Part shown: one piece after another, positions 28,006-36,352 of the stretch
Numbering within the stretch: position 1 is the stretch's first letter
Layout: each line of letters starts with the position of its first letter
Source of the DNA: Nitrospirillum amazonense
GTDB lineage: Bacteria > Pseudomonadota > Alphaproteobacteria > Azospirillales > Azospirillaceae
Reading direction: 5' to 3'
Assembly (NCBI RefSeq): GCF_007828035.1
Contig: NZ_VITV01000003.1
Location: 682,001-746,000 of the forward strand
DNA: 64,000 bases
Notes under the pieces: generated by a model
The model's database searches: none
Seen by the model: only the letters and a program-made list of their open reading frames with translations
Told to the model about the DNA's origin: nothing
Translations under genes and position numbers: made by a program

Positions 28006-29013
28006 ATGCCCCACCCCACCCGCCGCCTGCTGATCGCCCTGGCCGTGGCCGCCTTGCTGCCGCTGGCACAGCAGGCGCGGGCGGAAACGAAAGATCTGCA
28101 CATCGCCCAGCAGTTCGGGATCGGCTACCTGCCCTTCATCGTCGCGAAGGAGCGCCGCCTGATCGAGGGCCAGGCGGTGAAGGCCGGTATCCCGGCGCCA
28201 CAGGTGGAGTGGATCCAGTTGTCGGGCGCCGCCGCAATGAACGAGGCGCTGATCGCCGGCGGCCTGGATATCGCCAGCGCCGGCATCGCCCCCATGATCC
28301 TGACCTGGGACAAGACGCGGGGGACCGCCGACATCATCGGCGTGGTGGCCCTGGGCTCCATGCCCAATGTACTGACCAGCAACAACCCGGCGGTCAAAAG
28401 CCTGCGCGACTTCACCGACAAGGACCGCATCGCCCTGCCCTCGGTGAAGGTGGGCTTCCAGCCCATCGTGCTGCAGATGGCGGCCGACCAGACCTTCGGC
28501 CAGTACGACAAGCTGGACCACCTGACGGTCAGCCTGCCCCACCCCGACGCCACCGCCCAGCTGCTGTCCGGCCAGTCGGAAATCACCGCCCATTTCACCT
28601 CACCGCCCTTCGTGCAGCAGCAGCTGGCCAGCGGCAAGGCGCACGCCGTGCTGAACAGCTACGACGTGCTGGGGGGGCCGCACACCTTCAACGCCGCCTA
28701 TTCCACGAAGAAATTCGTGGAGGCCAATCCCAAGACCATTGCCGCCCTGGTGGCGGCGCTGGACGAGGCCAACGCCTGGATCGCCGCCAACCCGGCGGAG
28801 GCGGCCAAGCTGTACATCGCGGCGGAGAAGTCCAAGCTTGAGCCCGCCTTCGTCGAGGCCATCATCCGCGACCCGCAGGTGCGCTTCACCACCGCGCCGG
28901 AGCGAAGCACCGTCTTCTCCGCCTTCCTGTTCAAGATCGGCCTGATCAAGCGGAACCCGACCAGCTGGACCGAGTTGTTCCAGCCGGGTTTGGCCACCAA
29001 GGCGGGGAGCTGA
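28006..29013 (+). CDS. ABC transporter substrate-binding protein, NMT1/sulfonate type
   Basis: 335 residues with a Sec signal peptide (MPHPTRRLLIALAVAALLPL, cleavage after ARA) and the NMT1/TauA-SsuA fold signature (HIAQQFGIGYLPFIVAKERR; GGLDIASAGIAPMILTWDKT). It captures a small oxyanion such as a sulfonate, nitrile or thiamine precursor in the periplasm. It is first in a four-gene operon with ATPase, permease and a TauD-family dioxygenase, which favours an alkanesulfonate or a related sulfur source, though other ligands are possible. Confidence 0.88.
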   Translation: MPHPTRRLLIALAVAALLPLAQQARAETKDLHIAQQFGIGYLPFIVAKERRLIEGQAVKAGIPAPQVEWIQLSGAAAMNEALIAGGLDIASAGIAPMILTWDKTRGTADIIGVVALGSMPNVLTSNNPAVKSLRDFTDKDRIALPSVKVGFQPIVLQMAADQTFGQYDKLDHLTVSLPHPDATAQLLSGQSEITAHFTSPPFVQQQLASGKAHAVLNSYDVLGGPHTFNAAYSTKKFVEANPKTIAALVAALDEANAWIAANPAEAAKLYIAAEKSKLEPAFVEAIIRDPQVRFTTAPERSTVFSAFLFKIGLIKRNPTSWTELFQPGLATKAGS

Positions 29014-29018
29014 CACCC

Positions 29019-29846
29019 ATGAATACTACCACCGGTGCTGTAGCACTCCGCATCACGGACACCGAACCGCTGCTGAGCCTGGAGAACGTGACGCTGCGCT
29101 ACGGCCAGGGCCCCACCGCCGTGACGGCGGTGGAGGGTGTCAGCGTGCACCTCACCGCCGGCGACCGGCTGGTGCTGCTGGGTCCCTCAGGCTGCGGCAA
29201 ATCCAGCCTGCTGCGCGCCGTGGGCGGCTTCCAGCCGGTGGATGCCGGCACCATCCGCCTACGCGGATCGCCAGTGGGCAAGCCTGGGCCGGACCGCATG
29301 GCCGTCTTCCAGGAATTCGACCAGCTGCTGCCCTGGCGCACCGTGCTGGGCAACGTGCGTTACGCCCTGCAGCGCGGCCGGGGGCTGGACCGGGCCACGG
29401 CGGACGCGCGGGCGCGCGACTGGATCGGTCGAGTGGGTCTCGCCCGGGTCATGGACGCCCATCCCCACACACTGTCCGGCGGCATGAAGCAGCGCGTGGC
29501 CATCGCCCGCGCCTTCGCCCTTGAACCCGACCTGTTGCTGATGGACGAACCCTTCGCCGCACTGGACGCCCTGACCCGCCGGCAGATGCAGGATGAGCTG
29601 CTGTCCTTGTGCGAACAGACCGGCGCCACCGTGCTGTTCGTCACCCACGCCATAGACGAGGCCGTGCGCGTGGGCACCCATGTCCTGACCCTGTCGCCTC
29701 ACCCTGGGCGCATGAAGGGCCTGGCCGCCATCCCGCCCGCCGCCCGCCAGCGCGGCACCGCCGCCTTCGCCCAGCTGGAGGCGGCCCTGCAGGCCGGCTT
29801 GCTGGGTGAGGACAATTCCGCTGCGGAGGAGCGCCGCCATGGCTGA
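29019..29846 (+). CDS. ABC transporter ATPase (TauB/SsuB-like)
   Basis: 275 residues. All nucleotide-binding motifs are intact: Walker A GPSGCGKSS, Q-loop FQEFDQLLPW, signature LSGGMKQR, Walker B LLLMDEPF and switch His in VTHAIDEA. The Q-loop block is that of the nitrate/sulfonate/taurine subfamily. It starts 6 bases after the binding protein and its stop overlaps the permease start by eight bases. Confidence 0.93.
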   Translation: MNTTTGAVALRITDTEPLLSLENVTLRYGQGPTAVTAVEGVSVHLTAGDRLVLLGPSGCGKSSLLRAVGGFQPVDAGTIRLRGSPVGKPGPDRMAVFQEFDQLLPWRTVLGNVRYALQRGRGLDRATADARARDWIGRVGLARVMDAHPHTLSGGMKQRVAIARAFALEPDLLLMDEPFAALDALTRRQMQDELLSLCEQTGATVLFVTHAIDEAVRVGTHVLTLSPHPGRMKGLAAIPPAARQRGTAAFAQLEAALQAGLLGEDNSAAEERRHG

Positions 29847-30648
29847 CGCGACCATCACCCTGCCCGCCACGCCGCGCCGGCTGCACCTGGCCGGCTGGCG
29901 CAAGGGGGTGCTGCTGTTGATCCTGGCGGCGGTGTGGGAAGGCTATGCCCGCCACCTGGACAATGCCCTGCTACTGCCCACCTTCAGCGCCACGGTCGCC
30001 GCCCTGGTGCAGGGCTTCGCCTCGGGAGAGCTGGTGGCCCGCACCGCCACCTCCCTGCAGTTGCTGGTCACCGGCTACGCCTGTGGCCTGGTCGCGGCCG
30101 CCGCGCTGACCGCCTTCGCCGCCCTAAGCCGCTGGGGGGCGGAGCTGCTGGAGTTGCTGACCGCCATGCTGAACCCGCTGCCGGCGGTGGCCCTGTTGCC
30201 CATCGCGCTGTTGTGGTTCGGCATCGGCGCGCCCAGTCTGGTCTTCGTCATCACCCATGCCGTGCTGTGGCCGGTGGCCCTGGCCTCCTACGCCGGCTTC
30301 CGGGCCATGCCGCGCACCCTGCGCATGGCCGGACGCAACCTGGGTCTGTCGCCGCTGCGCTTCGTCGCCGAGATTCTGATACCGGCCGCCCTGCCGCAAA
30401 TCCTGGCCGGGTTGCGCCTGGGCTGGGCCTTCGCCTGGCGCACGCTGATCGCCGCCGAACTGGTGTTCGGTGTCAGCGCCCGGTCCGGCGGTATCGGCTG
30501 GTTCATCTACACCAACCGCGCCCAGCTGGAGACGGCCAACGTCTTCGCCGGGCTGCTGACCATCATCCTGGTGGGCCTGATCGTGGAAACGCTGCTGTTC
30601 CGCAGCGCCGCCCGGGCCACCGTCCAACGCTGGGGACAGGAACAATGA
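29839..30648 (+). CDS. ABC transporter permease (TauC/SsuC-like)
   Basis: 269 residues with about six membrane helices and the EAA loop AGRNLGLSPLRFVAEILIPA that docks on the ATPase. ATG 29839 is inside the end of the ATPase gene; a longer frame from 29806 is less likely. Its stop TGA overlaps the ATG of the dioxygenase gene (ATGA). It forms the inner-membrane channel of the importer. Confidence 0.92.
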   Translation: MADATITLPATPRRLHLAGWRKGVLLLILAAVWEGYARHLDNALLLPTFSATVAALVQGFASGELVARTATSLQLLVTGYACGLVAAAALTAFAALSRWGAELLELLTAMLNPLPAVALLPIALLWFGIGAPSLVFVITHAVLWPVALASYAGFRAMPRTLRMAGRNLGLSPLRFVAEILIPAALPQILAGLRLGWAFAWRTLIAAELVFGVSARSGGIGWFIYTNRAQLETANVFAGLLTIILVGLIVETLLFRSAARATVQRWGQEQ

Positions 30649-31553
30649 CCGCCGCCGTGCGCACGCCTGACACGTCTTCCGATGCCTTCGAAATCCGCGA
30701 GATACCCGGGGTGCTGGGGGCGGAGGTCATCGGCCTGGATCTGAGCCAGCCCTTGCCGGAGTCCGACTTCCTGCGCATCCGCCGCACCTTGGCGGAGCGC
30801 CAAGTGGTGGTGGTACGCGGCCAGGGCGACCTGACGCCGGAACAGCACATTGCCTTCAGCCGCCGCTTCGGACCCCTGGAAATCCACATCCAGCACCATT
30901 TCCACCTGGCGGGCCACCCCGAGATCCTGGTGGTGTCGAACGTCATCGAGAACGGCAAGCCCATCGGCCTGGCCGACGCCGGGCGCTATTGGCATTCCGA
31001 TCTTTCCTATATGGCCTTGCCCAGCCTGGGGTCCCTGCTGCACGCCCGCGAGATTCCGGAAGGGGCGGGCGACACCCTGTTCGCCAGCCTGGCCGCCGCC
31101 TACGAGGCCCTGCCGGAAGAGACGCAGCGCCGCCTGCAGACCCTGACGGCGGAGCATGGCTACGCCGCCCGCAACCGCGCCCAGCAGGCCGTGACTGGGC
31201 AACTGCGCCCCGGCCTGACGGCGGAGCAGGAAGCCAAAGTGCCACCCGTCATCCACCCGGTGGTGCGGGTGCATCCCGAAACCGGCCGCCCGTCCCTGTT
31301 CATCAGCGAAGGCTTCACCAGCCGCATCGTGGAATTGCCGGAGGAGGAGAGCCGGGCCCTGCTGGCGGAACTGTTCGCCCACAGCATCCAGGACCGCTTC
31401 ATCTATCGTCATCGCTGGCGGCCCGACGATCTGGTCATCTGGGACAACCGCCAGGGCATACACCTCGCCACCGGCGTCCCGCCGGACGTGCGCCGCACCC
31501 TCTACCGCACCACGGTGCAGGGGGATAAACCGCAAGGGATTGCAACGGCGTAA
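30645..31553 (+). CDS. TauD/TfdA-family 2-oxoglutarate-dependent dioxygenase
   Basis: 302 residues. The iron-binding facial triad is visible: His117 and Asp119 in RYWHSDLSY, and the distal His273 in WDNRQGIHLAT; Arg284 would bind 2-oxoglutarate. The family hydroxylates taurine, alkanesulfonates, 2,4-D-like ethers and other small acids, releasing sulfite or an aldehyde. Coupled by ATGA to the permease, so it probably acts on the imported substrate in the cytoplasm. The distal His motif HLATG differs from the TauD HYA/HRA form, so taurine itself should not be assumed. Confidence 0.9.
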   Translation: MTAAVRTPDTSSDAFEIREIPGVLGAEVIGLDLSQPLPESDFLRIRRTLAERQVVVVRGQGDLTPEQHIAFSRRFGPLEIHIQHHFHLAGHPEILVVSNVIENGKPIGLADAGRYWHSDLSYMALPSLGSLLHAREIPEGAGDTLFASLAAAYEALPEETQRRLQTLTAEHGYAARNRAQQAVTGQLRPGLTAEQEAKVPPVIHPVVRVHPETGRPSLFISEGFTSRIVELPEEESRALLAELFAHSIQDRFIYRHRWRPDDLVIWDNRQGIHLATGVPPDVRRTLYRTTVQGDKPQGIATA

Positions 31554-31557
31554 GGGA

Positions 31558-32496
31558 TTAGGGCGACGGTGGCGCCACCTTGTCTGGCAGGGTCATGCCC
31601 GGCGTCCACCCGCTGTCGGCCAGGAAGGCTTTGGCCGTGTCGGCGTCGATGGTCAGAATGCGGGCGATGGCCGCGCGCTTGTCCTTGGCGTGGACGTAAT
31701 AGGCCTTGGTGATGCGGTAGCCGACCCAGTAGGCGAGATCGCCCGGCCGTTCCTCCGTGCCGACGCCGTTGTACAGCCACGGCTTCATGTTGGTTGTGTC
31801 CATGTCGGCGGCGAACTGGGTCTCCACCTCCGTCTCCCGGCCCTTGGCCCAGGCCTTGAGGCGGACATAGCCGACGTTGCCGGAGATCAGTTCCGCCAGG
31901 AATTCCGCCCCGCCCTCGATCAGGGACGGAAACAGCAGGATCGGGTGTTCCGGTTCCGTCTGGGCCGCCGGCTGCTGCACATGGATGTATTCATGCGCCA
32001 CCAGATGGACGAAGCGGTCCTCGGCGTTCGGGTCCATCCAGCTGGCGCCGCACAGCGCCTCCAACCCCACCAGCACGCCGGACGCACTGGTGGTGCCGCC
32101 GGTGTTGCCCTGGCCCACCAGGATGGTGATGGGCGGAAATTTGGCCTGGGGATAGATCTGGCCCAGGCGGGGCAAGGCTTGCGCCAGGCGCCGCTTCACC
32201 GCCGGCAGCACGTCCAGGCAGGTCTTGGCGTCGGCGAACATCCGGGGGTGCCTTTCCATGGCCGCCGCCATGGATTCGCCCGTCAGATGGCGCAAGCTCG
32301 TAAACTGGTGCAGCCCGTCGCTGCCATGGTCGAGATAGCCCTGCAAGGCCGCCGCCGTGGGGGCGCCTTGGCCGGCGTCATACACGCGGTAGAAGTCGAT
32401 GACGTCCTGGATGTGGATTTCCGGTGCGGCCGCCGACGCCGTGCCGCCCAGGGCGACCAGCCCCACCAACGCCAATCGCCAGGACCGCATTCCCAC
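31558..32496 (-). CDS. Exported zinc metalloprotease-like protein (DUF2268-type)
   Basis: 312 residues with a signal peptide (RLALVGLVALGGTASA). The gluzincin motif HEYIH (His168, Glu169, His172) is followed by SLIEGGAEFLAEL, where Glu194 or Glu198 can be the third ligand. GYRITKAYY toward the C-terminus is typical of the DUF2268 predicted Zn-protease family. Likely periplasmic. It is convergent with the dioxygenase gene, with only four bases between the stops. The substrate is unknown. Confidence 0.78.
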   Translation of the reverse strand: MGMRSWRLALVGLVALGGTASAAAPEIHIQDVIDFYRVYDAGQGAPTAAALQGYLDHGSDGLHQFTSLRHLTGESMAAAMERHPRMFADAKTCLDVLPAVKRRLAQALPRLGQIYPQAKFPPITILVGQGNTGGTTSASGVLVGLEALCGASWMDPNAEDRFVHLVAHEYIHVQQPAAQTEPEHPILLFPSLIEGGAEFLAELISGNVGYVRLKAWAKGRETEVETQFAADMDTTNMKPWLYNGVGTEERPGDLAYWVGYRITKAYYVHAKDKRAAIARILTIDADTAKAFLADSGWTPGMTLPDKVAPPSP

Positions 32497-32549
32497 CCCC
32501 TGCTTTCACTGCGGGGAATGATGGGTGGCGGCGGCGTGGCGCGCAAGCC

Positions 32550-33200
32550 TCACGGCACGCCAGGTCCCACGTGGACGGTGAAGCCCGGCCGCACCGCCAG
32601 CCTGTCCAGCCAGGCATCCACCGCCGGGCAATCGGCATGATCCATGGGGGTCAGGCGCCAGCGGTTGGCGGACAGCGCCAACACGATATCCGCCAGGGTG
32701 AAGGTGGGGCCGGTGACATGGGCGCCGGTGGTTTGCAGCTGCCGGTCCAGCAAGCCCATGGCCAGGTTCCAGGCGGCCACGCCGGCTGCGATCTCTTCGG
32801 CATTGGTGTAGCCCGGCGCCCGCCTTACCCGGGCCATGAAGACGTAGCGCCAGGCGGGGTTGAGGTCGCCCAGCTGCCAGTCCATCCACTGCTCCACCAA
32901 TGCCCGGGCACGCGGCGCCGTGGGCAGCAGATCGTCGCGGCCCGCCATCACGGCCAAGTGGCGGCAAATGGTGTTGGACTGCCACAGCGGTCCGGCTTGG
33001 TCCAGCAGCACCGGGAATTGGCCGTTGGGGTTGAGGGCCAGCAGCTCATCCCGCCGGCGCACGGCGGCGTCCCCCACCCAGTCGCCGTCGAAGGTATGGT
33101 CCAGGCCGATTTCGGCGCAAGTCCATAGCACCTTGCGCACGTTGATGGACGTGGCGCGGCCGATGATCGTGGGCTTATGGGGCATAAGCTTATCGGACAT
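32550..33200 (-). CDS. Glutathione S-transferase
   Basis: 216 residues. The N-terminal thioredoxin-like domain (IIGRATSINVRKVLWTCAEI; cis-Pro in NGQFPVLLD; GSH-binding WQSNTICRHL) and C-terminal helical domain (FTLADIVLALSANRW) follow the bacterial GST plan. Ser18 in the RATSINVRK block is the likely catalytic residue. It would conjugate glutathione to electrophiles. It lies 83 bases downstream of a TetR gene in the same orientation, which may control it. Confidence 0.87.
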   Translation of the reverse strand: MSDKLMPHKPTIIGRATSINVRKVLWTCAEIGLDHTFDGDWVGDAAVRRRDELLALNPNGQFPVLLDQAGPLWQSNTICRHLAVMAGRDDLLPTAPRARALVEQWMDWQLGDLNPAWRYVFMARVRRAPGYTNAEEIAAGVAAWNLAMGLLDRQLQTTGAHVTGPTFTLADIVLALSANRWRLTPMDHADCPAVDAWLDRLAVRPGFTVHVGPGVP

Positions 33201-33283
33201 GGCGGCGTTCTCCGGGAAAGCGGGCGTGCCACCCAGTCTTGCCCGGAAGGCCGCATCACGCGATGGTCAGCGCCGGCAGGCCG

Positions 33284-33922
33284 TCAGGACGCCGGCCGAT
33301 ACTTCAGGAAGCATAGGGCCATCAGGCTTATGTCGCCCTTCAGCGCCGTCCAGTCACCCTCCCCCGCCGCATCCATGGCGGAGCCCAAGCCCAGGTAACG
33401 GGCGTAGGAGGCGTAGGCCATGGCGAAGCAGGCGTGCACCGCCCGCTCCGGCTCGGGATGGCTGATCTCGTTCCGGCGGGACAGCAGCAGGGTTTCGAAG
33501 CGCACCGCCATGGCCTCGTGCGAGCGCTTGCCCGTCTGGGCGATCACCGGGTCGATGGGCGCACGCACCATGAAGGCGCGCAGCAGGGCACTGTTCTCCT
33601 TGAGGAATTCCCCAAGCTCCGACAGGACGCCCGGCACCAGCCGGTCCAACCCGTAACCCTGCCAACGGGCGGAATCGGTCACCCGGCGCTCCTTATCCTC
33701 GATATCCACCAGGGCCCGGGTCTGCACCGTGCGGATCAGTGCATCCTTGCTGTCCACCCGGCCGTAGATGGACCCTATGGAAACACCGGAGCGGCGGCTG
33801 ACCTCATTCAGGGTGAAATCTTCATATCCCCGCTCCTGCAGCAGCGCCATGGCCGCCTCCAGCACGCGTTCGAACGACGCATGGCTGCGGTTCTGCTTGG
33901 GCATGCGCGCCAACGTTTCCAT
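33284..33922 (-). CDS. TetR-family transcriptional regulator
   Basis: 212 residues. A TetR helix-turn-helix is at ~17-62 (FERVLEAAMALLQERGYEDF; VSIGSIYGRVDSKDALIRTV), followed by a helical ligand domain. ATG 33922 is preceded by GGGGGAAGAG, a good ribosome-binding site; a longer frame to 34045 has none. Probably regulates itself and the downstream GST gene. A perfect 16-base palindrome at 34082 is a candidate operator. Confidence 0.87.
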   Translation of the reverse strand: METLARMPKQNRSHASFERVLEAAMALLQERGYEDFTLNEVSRRSGVSIGSIYGRVDSKDALIRTVQTRALVDIEDKERRVTDSARWQGYGLDRLVPGVLSELGEFLKENSALLRAFMVRAPIDPVIAQTGKRSHEAMAVRFETLLLSRRNEISHPEPERAVHACFAMAYASYARYLGLGSAMDAAGEGDWTALKGDISLMALCFLKYRPAS

Positions 33923-34259
33923 CACTCTTCCCCCGACAAACGCACCTGGATGCAACCACCCGGATCCATCATCCCGTTTCCGCTCGCAAGCCGACGCTTT
34001 CTTCCACTGACGGCCTTGGTTGCTGCGACCAGATCCAGGCAACAATAGAACGATCCTTCTGGTTCTGGATGTTCATGGTATCACAGGCATGCCTGTGCAG
34101 GGGCATGTCAAAATCCGGCTGTCCTCTGCGAGGGCCGGCACGCCAGTCTGGAGCGCGTCCTGGTACTGGATCTCATCCGCCCAGCCCAGGGCCGTGTCGT
34201 GGGAACAATAGAGTCTAAACCGGACCCGGCCAAAGATGGCCGACGCCGCCTTGGCGGAG
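33923..34259. other. 337-base intergenic region between sugar operon and TetR gene
   Basis: Receives transcripts from the leftward sugar operon and gives rise to the leftward TetR transcript. It contains the palindrome at 34082-34097 and a short direct repeat AACAATAGA (near 34041 and 34204). Small open frames on both strands show no recognisable domain or ribosome-binding site. No clear terminator was seen. Confidence 0.4.
34082..34097. promoter_or_regulatory. Perfect 16-bp palindrome, candidate TetR operator
   Basis: CACAGGCATGCCTGTG is a perfect palindrome 160 bases upstream of the TetR ATG. Its size suits a TetR dimer site, but no second copy was found, so the assignment is tentative. 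Confidence 0.4.
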
Positions 34260-35252
34260 CTATACCGCCAGCTTGCCCAGGTAGTCGGCGCTGAGGCGCG
34301 CCGCCTCCAGCCGGGGCCGGGCGAAGGGCGGTTCCTGCTCGACATAGAAATGGTTGATGCCGGCGGCGTGGGCGGCGGGCAGAATGCGGTGCCAGTCCAA
34401 GGTCCCGCCGCCGACCTCCGTCGGGTCCATCTTCAGCCCGGTGTTGGGGACCGTGCCGGCCTTCAGATCCTTCACATGCATCAGGCGGAAGCGGCCGGGA
34501 TGGGTCTGCAACAGCGCCACGGGATCCAGCCCGGCGGCGGCCACCCAGCCGGCATCCATCTCCATCTTCACCAGATCTGGATCGGTCTCGGCCAGCAGGA
34601 TGTCGTAGCCGGTGGCGGTGCCGCCGGCCCCCGGGCCGCCCGCAACGGCGAATTCCGGATTGTGGTTGTGGTAGGCCAGCTGCAGCCCAGCCTTCTTCAG
34701 GGCCGCCCCCTTTTCGTTGAGGAAGGCGGCCTGGGACTTCCAGTCGTCGGCGGTGAACTGCGACGCGACCCGGGCCAGGAAATCACCGAAGCCTTCGCCC
34801 GCTTGCAGCCCGCCCAGGCGCGCCGGGACGGTGAACATGGGCATGACGATGAACTTCAGCCCGATGGTGTGGGCATCGCGCACCAGCGCGTCCAGGTCGC
34901 CGGACAAGCTGGGCGCCGGGCCCCTGCCCTGCGCATTGATATGGGCGCTTTCGCACACCAGGCCGGCGGCCTTCAGCGCCGCCGCCAAGTCGCCCGCGGT
35001 ATGGCCGTAAAAGCCCGGCAGCTCCACCGCGCGATAGCCCATGTCCGCCACCGCCTTCAGCGTGCCGGGCAAATCCTTCTCCACCAGGTCGCCCAGGGTG
35101 TAGAGCTGCAGGCCGATGGGCAGGCCGTTGCCCTTGAAGAAGGGCGTGGAGGCGGCGGTAGACAGCCGCGCCAGGCTCAGGCCGGCCAGGGCGGCGGCAC
35201 CGCCGAGGAAGGCACGGCGGCTGGTTCGTGTCGTGATCATTGGGGTGATCAT
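34260..35252 (-). CDS. Sugar phosphate isomerase/epimerase, Tat-exported
   Basis: 330 residues. A twin-arginine signal (TSRRAFLGGAAALAGLSLAR) precedes an AP-endonuclease-2-type TIM barrel (GLQLYTLGDLVEKDLPGTLK; acidic and His metal ligands in AYHNHNPEF and KMEMDAGWVAAAG). Such exported barrels often act on keto-sugars in the periplasm. GAGGAA 6 bases before ATG 35252 fixes the start. Last gene of a three-gene operon with a cytoplasmic isomerase paralogue and a Gfo/Idh dehydrogenase. Confidence 0.85.
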   Translation of the reverse strand: MITPMITTRTSRRAFLGGAAALAGLSLARLSTAASTPFFKGNGLPIGLQLYTLGDLVEKDLPGTLKAVADMGYRAVELPGFYGHTAGDLAAALKAAGLVCESAHINAQGRGPAPSLSGDLDALVRDAHTIGLKFIVMPMFTVPARLGGLQAGEGFGDFLARVASQFTADDWKSQAAFLNEKGAALKKAGLQLAYHNHNPEFAVAGGPGAGGTATGYDILLAETDPDLVKMEMDAGWVAAAGLDPVALLQTHPGRFRLMHVKDLKAGTVPNTGLKMDPTEVGGGTLDWHRILPAAHAAGINHFYVEQEPPFARPRLEAARLSADYLGKLAV

Positions 35253-35274
35253 GGGTGTTCCTCGGCTTGTTTTA

Positions 35275-36327
35275 TTATAGGCCCAGCAGGGCGCGGTTGC
35301 GGGCCGTGTCCACGCCGCTGGCGGCGAAGTCGTCGAAGGCGCGTTCCGTCACCCGGATGATGTGGTCGCGGATGAAGGGCGCCCCTTCCCGGGCCCCATC
35401 CTCCGCATGCTTCAGCGCGCATTCCCATTCCAGCACGGCCCAGCCGGGGTAGTCGTACTGCGCCAGCTTGGCGAAGATGGCGCCGAAATCCACCTGGCCG
35501 TCGCCCAGGGAACGGAAGCGGCCCGGCCGCTCCACCCAGGGCAGATAGCCGCCATACACCCCGGCGCGGCCATCGGGCCGGAACTCCGCATCCTTCACAT
35601 GGAAGGCGCGAATGCGGGCATGATAGCGGTCGATGAAGGCCAGGTAGTCCAGCTGCTGCAGGACGAAATGGCTGGGGTCGTACAGGATGGTGGCGCGAGG
35701 ATGGTGATCCACCTCCTCCAGGAAGCGTTCGAAGGTGGCGCCGTCGAACAGATCCTCCCCGGGATGCAGCTCGAAGCAGAGGTCGACGTCAGCGGCGTCG
35801 AAAGCGTCCAGGATGGGGCGCCAGCGGCGGCCCAACTCGGCGAACGCCTCTTCCACCAGGCCGGCTGGCCGCTGCGGCCACGGGTACATGTAGGGCCAGG
35901 CCAGCGCGCCGGAGAAGGTGGCGTGGGCCGTCAGGCCCAGGTTGCGACTGACACGCGCCGCCAGCATCAGCTGGTTCACCGCCCATTCCTGACGGGCCTT
36001 CGGATTCCCCCGCACCTGCGGCGGGGCGAAGCCATCGAACAGGGCGTCATAGGCCGGGTGTACCGCCACCAACTGGCCTTGCAGGTGGGTCGACAGCTCC
36101 GTCACCGCCACACCGTTTTCCGCCAGCGTGCCGGTGAATTCCTGCGCGTAGTCGACGCTGTCCGCCGCCTTCTCCAAATCCAGCAGGCTGGTCGGCCCGG
36201 TGGGCACCTGCACCCCCTGATACCCGTGGGCGGCCGCCCACCCCGCCAAGCCGGCCAAGGTGTCGAAGGGCGGGGTGTCGCCCGCGAACTGCGCCAGGAA
36301 TATGCCGGGGCCTTTGATCGTTCTCAT
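35275..36327 (-). CDS. Sugar phosphate isomerase/epimerase (TIM barrel)
   Basis: 350 residues of the xylose-isomerase-like TIM-barrel superfamily. Metal-binding acidic and His residues lie in VDLCFELHPGEDLFDGA, ILYDPSHFVLQQLD and AFHVKDAEF. No signal peptide, so cytoplasmic. ATG 36327 is preferred over a 42-codon upstream extension that would overlap the dehydrogenase gene. It sits 25 bases after the Gfo/Idh stop. A 3-keto-sugar epimerase role like YcjR is possible but unproven. Confidence 0.87.
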   Translation of the reverse strand: MRTIKGPGIFLAQFAGDTPPFDTLAGLAGWAAAHGYQGVQVPTGPTSLLDLEKAADSVDYAQEFTGTLAENGVAVTELSTHLQGQLVAVHPAYDALFDGFAPPQVRGNPKARQEWAVNQLMLAARVSRNLGLTAHATFSGALAWPYMYPWPQRPAGLVEEAFAELGRRWRPILDAFDAADVDLCFELHPGEDLFDGATFERFLEEVDHHPRATILYDPSHFVLQQLDYLAFIDRYHARIRAFHVKDAEFRPDGRAGVYGGYLPWVERPGRFRSLGDGQVDFGAIFAKLAQYDYPGWAVLEWECALKHAEDGAREGAPFIRDHIIRVTERAFDDFAASGVDTARNRALLGL

Positions 36328-36352
36328 GGTGGGTATCCCTGCTCGGGTCCGT

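Noticed and set aside
29934-30644. N-terminal extension of the dioxygenase to 539 residues
   Set aside because: The extra 237 residues overlap the ABC permease in another frame and resemble no protein; ATG 30645 starts a normal-length TauD-family enzyme coupled by ATGA.
28006-31553. Naming the importer tauABCD outright
   Set aside because: Family match is clear but the binding-protein ligand and the dioxygenase distal-His motif do not prove taurine; symbols were left blank.
34073-34345. A 90-codon minus-strand frame between the sugar operon and TetR gene
   Set aside because: No ribosome-binding site or recognisable domain, and it overlaps the isomerase gene; possibly a remnant but unsupported.
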